The notes under the pieces are model-generated. The model did no database searches, was not told the origin of the DNA, and saw only the letters and a list, made by a program, of their open reading frames with translations. Position numbers and translations under genes: made by a program. A stretch of DNA of 64,000 nucleotides from Corynebacterium sp. (GTDB lineage Bacteria > Actinomycetota > Actinomycetes > Mycobacteriales > Mycobacteriaceae), in contig NZ_JAUNLP010000005.1 in assembly GCF_030532195.1 (NCBI RefSeq), positions 124,001 through 188,000 on the forward strand, given 5' to 3'. Numbering within the stretch: position 1 is the stretch's first letter; each line of letters begins with the position of its first letter. Positions 52,004 through 61,100 of the stretch are shown piece after piece.

Positions 52004-53272
52004 ATGGCCTTCGATGTGCCAACTACCAGAGGCGCATACACGTCGCTTTCCGACGGATGGACATACCTCAACGCGGGCAAACGAGCCCAGGTGCCCGAGC
52101 GTGTGCTTTCTGCGATGAATTCGGCATTCCGCGCTGCACCAAAGTCCTTGCCGGGCGAAGCTGGCGTAGGTGCCCACGGGCAGTCCCGCAGCTCCGGTGT
52201 GCCGGCAGCCGTGGAGATGACCACGTCGGCACGCCGTGCTTTTGCGGATCTCACTGGCGGCCCCGTCGCCGGTGTGGTGCTGGGTGCATCCCGCGAGGTG
52301 CTCATGCAGCAGTTCACGGCAGCGATGAGCCGTCGCCTGTCGCTGGGCGCCAACCTGGTTATTTCCCGCATCGGCTCGCAGGTGGTGCATGCGCCACTGC
52401 GCCGCGCCGCTGATCTCTATGGTGCGCGTGTGCGCATTGCAGAGGCCGACCTCGCCACAGGTGCACTGCCCGCCTGGCAGTTCGACAACCTGGTGGATGC
52501 GGAAACTCGACTGGTAGTCGTTCCCGCCGCCGACCCCTTCGTGGGCACAATCGCACCGGTTAAGGAAATCGTCCGTCGCGTGCATGCGAACTCCTCCGCA
52601 TGGGTGCTGGTGGACGCATCGGATGTTGCTGCGTACCGCGATGTGTCCATGACCAAGCTGGGCGCGGACATCATGCTGGTGGACGCCTCTGTGTGGGGTG
52701 GGCCAGAGGTATCCGCCCTGGTTTTCAAGGATCCGGCTATGTTCGCGCGGATGACGTCGTTAAGCTACGCGCCAAATGCGCGCGGCGCGGACCGAATCGA
52801 GGTCTCGCCAGTCTCGCCCGCCCTGCTCGGCGGTGTGTCGGAGTCGGTGCAGCACCTAGCGTCGCTGGACAGGGTGGCGCGTGGTTCGCGCAGGCATCGC
52901 ATTGAAACGGCGATGCCGCAGGCCTTCCGCTACTTGACGACGTTGTCAGAGCGCCTCATCTCGGCACTGATGACCTTGCCGCGGGTGTACATCATTGGCA
53001 TGGATGCCGAAGATGACTCGTACGCGAGCGTGTCCCGCACGCAGCACATTCCGCGGGTCAGTTTCCTGGTCGACGGTGTGCCTGCGGCAACTGTCGTGGG
53101 ACGTCTGCTGGACAACGGTCTGGTGACCAGTGTGGTCGATGCGTTTGAATCTCCGCTGCTGGAGGCCATGGGCATCGATGAGGCAGGCGGTGCCGTGGGG
53201 GTTGGGCTGCAGCCGTTTAATACCCCGCACGACATCGATCAGCTCGTGCGTGCGGTGGCATCTCTCGGCTAA
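52004..53272 (+). CDS. Aminotransferase class V-fold protein, apparently lacking the PLP lysine
   Basis: A 422-residue protein with the cysteine-desulfurase-like fold (YLNAGKRAQVPERVLSAM at the start, LVVVPAADPFVGTIAPVKEIV, VLVDASDVAAYRDVSMTKLGADIML). Asp204 matches the PLP-pyridine aspartate. Where active members have His-Lys before an aromatic-Gly-Pro turn, this protein has Ser229-Val230-Trp-Gly-Gly-Pro, so the Schiff-base lysine seems absent. It corresponds in position to mycobacterial Rv3778c, next to a quinone oxidoreductase (Rv3777) and the Wzm/Wzt genes. Function unknown; it may be a non-catalytic or altered enzyme. Confidence 0.75.
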   Translation: MAFDVPTTRGAYTSLSDGWTYLNAGKRAQVPERVLSAMNSAFRAAPKSLPGEAGVGAHGQSRSSGVPAAVEMTTSARRAFADLTGGPVAGVVLGASREVLMQQFTAAMSRRLSLGANLVISRIGSQVVHAPLRRAADLYGARVRIAEADLATGALPAWQFDNLVDAETRLVVVPAADPFVGTIAPVKEIVRRVHANSSAWVLVDASDVAAYRDVSMTKLGADIMLVDASVWGGPEVSALVFKDPAMFARMTSLSYAPNARGADRIEVSPVSPALLGGVSESVQHLASLDRVARGSRRHRIETAMPQAFRYLTTLSERLISALMTLPRVYIIGMDAEDDSYASVSRTQHIPRVSFLVDGVPAATVVGRLLDNGLVTSVVDAFESPLLEAMGIDEAGGAVGVGLQPFNTPHDIDQLVRAVASLG

Positions 53273-53284
53273 GACCGCATGTGA

Positions 53285-54253
53285 CTAAACGGTCAGGATA
53301 ATCTTGCCGGTGACAGCGCCGCTGTCGAGCAGGTCGTGTGCCTTGGCGGCATCACGGATATCCATGACCTCATGAATTTGAGGGATGACGGTGCCGTCGG
53401 CAAGCATTGGCCAGACGGTGTCCTCCGTGGCGTTGACGATGCGCGCCTTGTCCTCGACATCGCGGTAGCGCAAGCCCGTTGCGGTGATGGAGCCGCGCTT
53501 ATTCAGCAGACGGCCGATGTTGAGCTCGCCCTTAACGCCGCCCTGCATGCCGATGATGATTAGGTGACCATCCTTGGCCAGTGCCTTGACGTTGCGGTCG
53601 AGGTACTTTGCACCCATGATGTCGAGGATGACATCAGCGCCGCCCTCTGCCGCGATGACCTCTTCGAAGACGTCTTCCTTGTAATTAATCAGGATGTCAG
53701 CGCCGAGCTCCTTGCACTTGGCCAGCTTTTCCGCGGAACCGGCGGTGACAGCGACACGAGCGCCCAGCTGCTTAGCCATTTGGATAGCGAAGGTGCCGAT
53801 GCCGCCTGCGCCGCCGTGCACCAGCAGCAGGTCACCTTCCTTCAGGCCGGCAACCATGACGACATTGGAGAACACCGTGCAGGCGACCTCCACAATGGAA
53901 GCGGCCTCAGTAAAGGAGTAGCCCTCCGGCAGCGGCAGAATCTGGCCTGCCGGCACCGCGACCTTCTCGGCATAAGCACCGCCTGAAAGCAGGCAGCACA
54001 CCTCATCGCCCACCTTCCAGCCGGCCGAGTCACCCTTGACCTGCTCAATCACACCGGCACACTCCAGGCCGAGAATGTCAGTGACACCCTTCGGCGGTGG
54101 GTAGTGGCCAGCTGCTTGCAGCAGGTCAGCACGGTTAACACCAGCGGCCTTGACCTTGACCAAGACCTGCCCGTCCTCGAGTACGGGATCTGGGGCATCG
54201 GCCCATTCCAGGGCGCGGGGATTGGAAAGATCAGTCTGAATGATTGCCTTCAT
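53285..54253 (-). CDS. NAD(P)H:quinone oxidoreductase (zinc-free medium-chain dehydrogenase, PIG3 type)
   Basis: A 322-residue MDR-family enzyme: QVLVKVKAAGVNRADLLQAAGHYPPP, GLECAGVIEQV, EAASIVEVACTVFSNV and the cofactor loop LLLVHGGAGGIGTFAIQMAKQLGARV, then GGADVILDIMGAKYLDRNVKAL. The TP53I3/quinone-reductase-like sequence without zinc ligands points to an NADPH-dependent reductase of quinones or enones. The ATG at 54253 (MKAIIQT) is chosen; the open frame upstream reads through non-coding sequence toward the tRNA. Confidence 0.87.
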   Translation of the reverse strand: MKAIIQTDLSNPRALEWADAPDPVLEDGQVLVKVKAAGVNRADLLQAAGHYPPPKGVTDILGLECAGVIEQVKGDSAGWKVGDEVCCLLSGGAYAEKVAVPAGQILPLPEGYSFTEAASIVEVACTVFSNVVMVAGLKEGDLLLVHGGAGGIGTFAIQMAKQLGARVAVTAGSAEKLAKCKELGADILINYKEDVFEEVIAAEGGADVILDIMGAKYLDRNVKALAKDGHLIIIGMQGGVKGELNIGRLLNKRGSITATGLRYRDVEDKARIVNATEDTVWPMLADGTVIPQIHEVMDIRDAAKAHDLLDSGAVTGKIILTV

Positions 54254-54414
54254 AACCCACAACGGTAGCGAAAAATTCGGCTTTGCATGCGGTATTTGCC
54301 CACAGTGGGTAGTGATAAATTCAGCCATGTTGACCGGCGCTTTCGTCGCAGGCGCAGGGTAATTGCAAGGCAATTTGTCGCCTAACGACGGCATGCGGTT
54401 ATGATGTTGACGTT

Positions 54415-54499
<85 letters not shown>

Positions 54500-54509
54500 C
54501 AAGAGGATA

Positions 54510-54547
54510 CCCTCGGTAGTTGTTCTACCGGGGGTTTTCCTGTTTTT
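54510..54547 (+). terminator. Terminator after tRNA-Ser(UGA)
   Basis: Stem CCCTCGGTAG (54510-54519) / CTACCGGGGG (54525-54534) with a 5-nt loop, one T-G wobble, followed by TTTTCCTGTTTTT. Confidence 0.85.
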
Positions 54548-54721
54548 GAGGGGCAAAATTTTCTGGACTTTGGTCGTGGCGGTTTAACTGTTGCAGTTCA
54601 GTTCAGGACGAGTATTGCTAATAAAAGCAGTACAGTCCTGGCATCAAAACCGGTAAACTCAGAACCGCTGTATGTAAGCAGTGGCATACTTGCGAGCGGT
54701 ATTGAAGGAAACGATCTGACA

Positions 54722-55525
54722 ATGGCAACGAATCGGAGTGACCACTCGGACAATCCGTTTGAGGAGTGGGACAACAATAATTCGTCTGAGGAGCAGGCCA
54801 ACACTCCGGCCGAGTCTGCCGATGAGTGGGGTCTTCCTCAGTCCGGGGCTGGAGATCAATCCTCTACGGATACGCCTCCGGCTGCGTGGAGTGCGGTGAA
54901 TGATTCTTCCTACAACGCGCAGTACACCGAGCAGCCGCAACAAGGGCAATATTCACAGCAACCGCAACAGCCACAAGAACCGTACCGCCCGGAGCCCTAT
55001 GTTCCGAGCCCAGAAATCGGTCCGGCACCCAGCCCAAACAATGACAATCGTGGTTTGACCATTGCCGTTATTGTTCTGGCTATTATCGCGGTCGCGCTGC
55101 TCGTCGGCGCCATGGCATTTTTCTACTTCTCCAATTCCAAGGGCTCGACGACGGCCAGCAACAACGCTTCGTCGCAGGTGAAGTCCGCAAGTAGTGAAAA
55201 CTCTCCCGAGTCCTCGACGACGCAAAAGCGTCGCGCTGAGAACTTCCAGCCACCGTCTAGCTGGCGTCACTGTTCCGGTTCGGGCGATCCCGGCGACCTG
55301 AACTTGGTCTATGCCGAGGATGTTGGCGGCAACATCACCAGTTGTCCGTTTGCCACTAACGTTCGCAACGCATTCGTTGAGCACTACCGGATGACCAACA
55401 AGCTCGACGGCACCATTACTGCCAACAGTCCCACCACGGGCAAGACCTACACCATGACCTGCCGCGATGATGGGGAAGTGGTCACCTGTACCGGCGGCAC
55501 GAATGCGACGGTGCACATTGTCTAA
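54722..55525 (+). CDS. Membrane-anchored protein with Gln/Pro-rich N-terminus; paralogue of 18388-19083
   Basis: 267 residues, unknown function. Residues 1-105 are acidic then Gln/Pro/Tyr-rich (EQPQQGQYSQQPQQPQEPY); a membrane helix (LTIAVIVLAIIAVALLVGAM) lies at about 110-133; a Ser/Thr/Asn linker leads to an outer domain with four cysteines and a C-terminal block matching the 18388-19083 protein (SPTT, TYTMTCR, CTGGTNATVHIV). Domain order and anchoring are the same in both. The 3' end overlaps the start of the lipoprotein gene. Spacer 54548-54721 before it has no other recognisable element. Confidence 0.68.
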   Translation: MATNRSDHSDNPFEEWDNNNSSEEQANTPAESADEWGLPQSGAGDQSSTDTPPAAWSAVNDSSYNAQYTEQPQQGQYSQQPQQPQEPYRPEPYVPSPEIGPAPSPNNDNRGLTIAVIVLAIIAVALLVGAMAFFYFSNSKGSTTASNNASSQVKSASSENSPESSTTQKRRAENFQPPSSWRHCSGSGDPGDLNLVYAEDVGGNITSCPFATNVRNAFVEHYRMTNKLDGTITANSPTTGKTYTMTCRDDGEVVTCTGGTNATVHIV

Positions 55526-56402
55526 GCGTCTGTCACGTATCGCTCTAACCACCGCCATGGCCGCAACGCTGGGGCTCAGCGCCTGCACCATCGGAGGAGG
55601 CGACGAGGCTGCCACTCCATCGCCAACGCTTGACGACGGCTCCAGCGGCAACTCCTCCCGCGAGGCAACAGCTCCCGGTGAATTGCCCCGCAAGGTCATC
55701 GCGGCTGTTGAAGACGTACAGGAGGAATACGGCGGTATTGCCGGTGTGGCCGTGGCTACGCCCGGCAAAGATTCGAATGTGGCGGACACCGGAGAGTTCA
55801 CCACTGGGCCGGCTTGGTCTACCTCCAAGGTGCCAGTTTCTATCGCCGCGGTGCGTCAATATGGCATGACACCGCAGGTAGAGGCGGCAATTACCATCTC
55901 GGATAACGATGCTGCAGAGGCCACCTGGTACTCCCTTGGCGACGATGCCACTGCCGGTGCCACCACTGATGAAATTCTCCGCGAAGGCGGGGATGAGTCC
56001 ACTGTCATGGGCACTGATCGCGTCCGGGAGCAGTACACCGTTTTCGGTCAAACTCAGTGGGACCTTGATGACCAGGCAGTTTTCGGTGCCAATATGCAGT
56101 GCATTGAGGCAGGCCCAGAGGTGGCGGAGCTCATGGGGCAGATTGCTGATGAACAAGCCTATGGCCTCGGCCACATCCCGAATGCCCACTTCAAGGGCGG
56201 CTGGGGGCCGGACGACGAAGGTATCTACCTGGTCCGTCAATTCGGCTTTATCCCAGGTGAGAAGCCAGGCACTTTCATTGGTATCGCCATTGCCGCACAG
56301 CCTGATGACGGCAGCTATGAAACCGGTCAGGAGATGCTGAACGACATCGCCAAGGCCATCGCAGACAGCGACATCACCGCAGGGCGCGCCGGTTCCTGTT
56401 AG
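55503..56402 (+). CDS. Serine hydrolase-like lipoprotein (compact class A beta-lactamase/PBP-type motifs)
   Basis: About 299 residues with a lipoprotein signal (GLSAC, Cys28). After a Ser/Thr/Glu linker come three motifs of penicillin-interacting serine hydrolases: WSTSKVPVSIAA (Ser106-x-x-Lys109), ITISDNDAAEATW (SDN, Ser133) and HFKGGWG (Lys231-Gly-Gly). The 27-residue distance between the first two motifs is much shorter than the roughly 60 of class A beta-lactamases, so a loop region is missing. Activity (esterase, D,D-peptidase or none) is unknown. ATG 55503 is used; a TTG at 55518 is possible. Both overlap the previous gene by about 20 nt. Confidence 0.68.
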   Translation: MRRCTLSKRLSRIALTTAMAATLGLSACTIGGGDEAATPSPTLDDGSSGNSSREATAPGELPRKVIAAVEDVQEEYGGIAGVAVATPGKDSNVADTGEFTTGPAWSTSKVPVSIAAVRQYGMTPQVEAAITISDNDAAEATWYSLGDDATAGATTDEILREGGDESTVMGTDRVREQYTVFGQTQWDLDDQAVFGANMQCIEAGPEVAELMGQIADEQAYGLGHIPNAHFKGGWGPDDEGIYLVRQFGFIPGEKPGTFIGIAIAAQPDDGSYETGQEMLNDIAKAIADSDITAGRAGSC

Positions 56403-56437
56403 TGCGCTGGCGGCCTGCCGTCTTGTGCCGTAGCCGA

Positions 56438-57577
56438 CTAGCGCTCAATACCGAGCGCCGCGAGCAGCTGCGCGGTTTCCTCCGCAGTAGTGATGGTGAT
56501 TCGCGCACCTTCACCGGCAAAGCAGCGAATCAGCACGCCACGCTGCGCAAGTAGCTCACCGAGTTCCGAGGTGGTTTCCACCGTGACGTCGTCAAGCGCC
56601 TGCAAATCAGCAATCCGAGACTCGTCGATCCAAATGAAGTTCGACTGCGAGTTCGGCAGCACCGTCTCGCGCCCCGTTGCGGCGTTGATGGCCTCTGTGA
56701 CTGCCACGCGCTGCTCACGGACCTCCGCAATCCGACGTTCCAGCTCCTCCTGCGCAGCCAGCGATGCAACCGCGGCCTTCTGCGCCACCGTGTTCACAGA
56801 GAACGGAATGGCGACCTTATTAACGGCCTCTACCAGTGCCTTTGAACCGAACATGTACCCCACGCGCAGCCCCGCCAGACCGTAGACCTTGGAAAACGTG
56901 CGCAGGCCCACCAGATTCGGGTACTTACCAATCAGCTGATCTGCCAGCGGTGTGGTCTGTTTCGTCTGCTTATCGACGAGCTCAATGTATGCCTCATCGA
57001 GAGCAACCACGATATCGCCCGGGACCTTGGCCATGAACTCCTCAAAAGCCTCACGAGTAATGGTGGTACCCGTCGGGTTATTCGGATTACACACGAAGAT
57101 CAGGCGCGTGCGCTCCGTGATTGCGGCGGCCAGCCCCGGAAGATCATTGCGGCCTTCCGAATCCAGCGGAACCGGCACCGGGGTAGCACCTGCGACGCGA
57201 GCGAGGATGGGGTAGGCCTCAAAGCTGCGCCATGGGAACACGACTTCATCACCATCGGTGCAGGTGGCTTCGACGAGTTGCAGACACAGTGCGGAGGAAC
57301 CGCAGCCCACTGCCACCTGCTCCATGGGCACACCGAGGTGCTCACCCAGACGCGTGCGCAGCTCTACCGCGCCCATATCCGGGTAGCGGTTCGGGCTCGT
57401 GGCCGGGTTAGTAAGGGCCTCTGAAATTGCTGCAGCAACCGATGGCAGCGGTGCCTGCGTCATTTCATTGGATGCAATCTTCAGCGCGCCGGGCACTGCT
57501 TTGCCCGGAACATAGACCGGAACCTGTTCGAGGTCGGCGCGGGTTTTCGGCTGTACTGGCGATGCATCGTTGGTCAT
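56438..57577 (-). CDS. pat: Histidinol-phosphate/aromatic amino acid aminotransferase
   Basis: A 379-residue class I/II aminotransferase of the HisC/Pat group: LKIASNEMTQAPLPSV, VAVGCGSSALCLQLVEA, VCNPNNPTGTTITREAFEEF, VALDEAYIEL (PLP aspartate/tyrosine) and TFSKVYGLAGLRVGYM (Schiff-base lysine), plus an arginine near the end (ARITI). The sequence around the first motif and the position (as mycobacterial Rv3772) fit the second aminotransferase of this type, which makes aromatic amino acids, rather than the his-operon enzyme. ATG at 57577 used; 57583 and 57619 are alternatives. Confidence 0.82.
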   Translation of the reverse strand: MTNDASPVQPKTRADLEQVPVYVPGKAVPGALKIASNEMTQAPLPSVAAAISEALTNPATSPNRYPDMGAVELRTRLGEHLGVPMEQVAVGCGSSALCLQLVEATCTDGDEVVFPWRSFEAYPILARVAGATPVPVPLDSEGRNDLPGLAAAITERTRLIFVCNPNNPTGTTITREAFEEFMAKVPGDIVVALDEAYIELVDKQTKQTTPLADQLIGKYPNLVGLRTFSKVYGLAGLRVGYMFGSKALVEAVNKVAIPFSVNTVAQKAAVASLAAQEELERRIAEVREQRVAVTEAINAATGRETVLPNSQSNFIWIDESRIADLQALDDVTVETTSELGELLAQRGVLIRCFAGEGARITITTAEETAQLLAALGIER

Positions 57578-57700
57578 ACGCATAACTGTAGAGCATGGCC
57601 CGGATTGGTTAGCATGCAATCCCAGCTGTTTTGCTTTTCATTTCTGCTTTTCTGTAGGATTGTCTGCGGTAATTTGGTCTTACCGATTACCAGTGGTTTT

Positions 57701-57792
57701 GGAGGCGTGCCAGAGCGGCCGAATGGGGCTCCCTGCTAAGGAGTTGCCTGTCTTGCGACGGGCCGGAGGTTCGAATCCTCTCGCCTCCGCCA
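57701..57792 (+). tRNA. tRNA-Ser(GCU)
   Basis: Class II tRNA: acceptor GGAGGCG / CGCCTCC, anticodon GCT in CTGCTAA, long variable arm (TGCCTGTCTTGCGACGGGC) and GGTTCGAATCC T-loop. Unlike the other tRNAs here, the 3' CCA is encoded (57790-57792). It is followed 3 nt later by tRNA-Arg. Confidence 0.95.
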
Positions 57793-57795
57793 CAA

Positions 57796-57868
57796 GCGCC
57801 CGTAGCTCAACGGATAGAGCATCTGACTACGGATCAGAAGGTTAGGGGTTCGAATCCCTTCGGGCGCA
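57796..57868 (+). tRNA. tRNA-Arg(ACG), copy 1
   Basis: 73-nt cloverleaf with acceptor GCGCCCG / CGGGCGC, D-loop AGCTCAACGGATAGAGC, anticodon ACG in CTACGGA and T-loop GGTTCGAATCC, no encoded CCA. The sequence from its first base to 57885 is identical to 61966-62055. Confidence 0.95.
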
Positions 57869-57874
57869 CAATGC

Positions 57875-57906
57875 AGACCCGCACCTTGTTGGTGTGGGTC
57901 TTTTTG
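57875..57906 (+). terminator. Terminator after tRNA-Arg copy 1
   Basis: AGACCCGCACC / GGTGTGGGTCT hairpin with TTGTT loop, followed by TTTTTG. The left arm is shared with the second tRNA-Arg copy. Confidence 0.85.
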
Positions 57907-57984
57907 TTGTGCGCGCTTTTCTCGCCAGTACCTCCATCACCCCCACACAGCCGTTGGAAGGCCGAATCCGGTTAGCCTGGCTTT

Positions 57985-58006
57985 GTACTTGGTCAGTACT
58001 TGGTCA
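57985..58006. repeat. Tandem 11-bp repeat upstream of purL
   Basis: Two perfect copies of GTACTTGGTCA (57985-57995 and 57996-58006), 124 bp before the purL start. A binding site for a regulator is possible. The remaining 57907-58129 leader is GC-rich and contains no other gene. Confidence 0.6.
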
Positions 58007-58129
58007 ATCGAGCCTTCCACCCCGCGCCGTCCCGCGTGGCCTCGCGCGCGTGGGGGACATTTTCCTAACCTGAACAGTTGCAATAGACTTAGACCCCGGT
58101 TGACCCCCGTATCCCTGATAGGAGCCTTG

Positions 58130-61100
58130 ATGGACGCCCGTCTTGCCGTTCGCCGTAAACCCGAGTTCCGCAATGAGGAAGCCACGCTGCTGCCCTCGAT
58201 CGGACAGAACGGGGAGGTGGCAATCTTCTATCTCTACGATGCCTTCGACGTAACAGAAGAGGACCTCACCGCACTGCGTGAGTCGGTTGTTGCCGATTCG
58301 CGTGTCGACGAATTGGTTGAGCTCCCAGCACCGGCAGAGCTGGGTCACTACCTTGCGGTTGAGCCACTGCCTGGTCAGTACGAACAGCGCGCCGATGCCG
58401 CCGAGCAGGCCCTGCGCCTGCTCCGTCCAGACACCAAGGCGCAGATCACCTCGGCCACCCTGTACGTCTTCGACGCTCCGGTAAATGAGGCCGTGCGCTC
58501 TTTCCTCATCAACCCGGTCGAGTCGGGGGAGAAGAACCTCAACGTCCTGCGCCGCCCGAGCATGGGCGAGATTGAGCCGCTCAAGGAATATGCGGACTTC
58601 AACGAGCTGGACGACGAAGGCCTGACCGAGTTGCTGAAGGCCGATGGCATGGCCATGTCCCTGGCGGACCTGAAGACCATCCAGGATTACTTCCGCTCTG
58701 AGGGCCGCACGCCGACCGAGGTTGAGCTGTCTGCACTGGATACCTACTGGTCGGATCACTGCCGCCACACCACCTTCAACACCGAGCTGACCTCGATTGA
58801 TAACAATGAGCCACGCTTTGCCGCGCAGCTCGACCGCGCGCTTCGCCGCTACGACGAGCTCCGCGAGCTCAACGGTCGTACTCACAAGCCGCGCACCCTG
58901 ATGGACATGGGCACCATCATGGGCCGTGAGCTGCGCCGCACCGGTGTCATGGATGATCAGGAGGTCTCCGAGGAGATCAACGCCTGCTCCGTCTACGTCG
59001 ACGTCGAAGGCGATGACCGCAAGTGGCTGCTCATGTTCAAAAATGAGACCCACAACCACCCGACCGAAATCGAGCCATTCGGTGGTGCTTCCACCTGCCT
59101 GGGCGGCGCAATCCGTGACCCACTGTCCGGCCGCTCCTGGGTTTACCAGGCCATGCGCCTGTCCGGTGCAGGCGATATCAACACTCCGCGTGAGCAGACT
59201 CTCGAGGGCAAGCTGCCACAGCGCGATATCTCCTCGCGCGCAACGGCTGGTTACTCCTCCTACGGCAACCAGATCGGTCTGGCCACCACTGGTGTGCGCG
59301 AGCTGGTCCATCCTGGATACGTCGCCAAGCGTCTTGAACTCGGTGCCGTCGTTGCGGCCGCCCCGGCTGAAAACGTCAAGCGCCTGGAACCCGCGCCGGG
59401 CGATGTCGTGATCATGCTTGGCGGTCGTACGGGCCGTGACGGCGTCGGCGGCGCGACCGGTTCGTCCAAGGCGCACGATGAGGAGTCGCTGGGGCGTTCC
59501 GGCGCCGAGGTGCAAAAGGGCAACCCCGTCAACGAGCGTAAGATTCAGCGCCTGTTCCGCCGCGAGGACGTTGCGAAGAAGATTGTCCGCTGTAACGACT
59601 TCGGCGCTGGTGGCGTGTCTGTCGCCGTTGGTGAGCTGGCTGATTCCATCGACATCCACCTCGAGCGCGTGCCGCTGAAGTACGCCGGCCTGAACGCGCG
59701 CGAGATCGCAATCTCCGAGTCCCAGGAGCGCATGGCGCTGGTCGTGCGTCCGGAGGATGCGGACTTCATCATCGCCGCTGCTGCAGAGGAGAACCTCGAG
59801 GCAGTCGCGCTGGCGGACATCACCGACACCGGGCGTCTGCGCATGTTCATGGGCGATGAGGTCGTTTTCGATCTCTCGCGCGAGTTCATCGACACCAACG
59901 GCGCCGACCGTTCCCAGAGCGTCGAAATGGTCGCGGCCGAGGGCACCGCGCAGCAGACCCCGACGAGCGTGCTGGAGGCCCTGCGCGCGGCATCGGCGGG
60001 CTCCCAGGAGGGCATGATTGAGCAGTTCGACTCGACCGTCGGCCGCTCCACCGTTCTCATGCCGTACGGCGGCGCATCGCAGAAGACCGACGAGCAGGCA
60101 TCCATTCAGACGCTGCCTGTGGACGGCGGAACTACGACGGCATCAATCATGACGTGGGGTTACTCGCCATCGCTTGCCGACGAATCCCCGTACCTCATGG
60201 GTGCGTATTCCGTGGTCGAGGCACTGGCCAAGCTCACTGCTGGCGGTGGCGACGCGCGCGGCGCATGGCTGAGTGTCCAGGAGTACTTCCAGCGTCTGGA
60301 CCAGGACCCGCAGCGTTGGGGCGAGGTCACTCAGGCGCTGCTCGGCCTGCTGGAGGCGCAGGATGGTTTCCAGGTCGCAGCCATTGGTGGCAAGGACTCC
60401 ATGTCCGGTACCTATGGTGAAGACCTGCACGTGCCAGCTACTCTGGTGACCTTCGCGGTTGCGGCAATGGATGAGTCCGAGGCGGTCTCCGCTGCTATTC
60501 CGGCTGGTGAGCACGACCTGTACCTGTTCGCTCACGCGCCGCTGGAGTCCGGGGAGCCGAACTACGCCCAGCTCAATGACCTGTTCGCGGCTGTGCGCGA
60601 GCTGCACCCGACTGCGGCTGCGGCTTCGGCTGTCACTGGTGCGGGCCTGGGTGCGACCTTGGTCAACATGGCCGTGGGCAATGGCGTGGGCGTGAACGCT
60701 TCGCTGGTCGAAGCTCCGCTGGGTTCCATTGTGGTTGCAGTTCCGGCTGGTCAGAAGGTTGACGGTGCGGAGAAGATCGGCTCCACCGACGCTTCTGGCA
60801 CCTTCACCTTCGGTGAGGAGTCCTTCTCCGTCGCCGAGGCGCTTGAGGCACTCGAGTCCGGTTACCGCGAGGTATTCCCGCTCAACGAGTACGAGGGCGA
60901 GCAGCTACCGGAGTTCGCAGCTCAGGTTTCCGACCGCGAGACCGAGCTGAAGAGCCCGGCCAAGAAGGATGTTCACGTTCTCCTCCCGGTCTTCCCGGGT
61001 ACCAACTCTGAGTACGACATGGCCGAGGCCTTCGTCGCCGCCGGTGCGTCCTACGAGTTCCACGTAATCCGCAACCTGACTCCGGAGATGCTCGCTGAGG

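Noticed and set aside
58004..59659. A 551-codon open frame antisense to purL
   Set aside because: Opposite strongly conserved PurL sequence; composition and product are those of a shadow frame.
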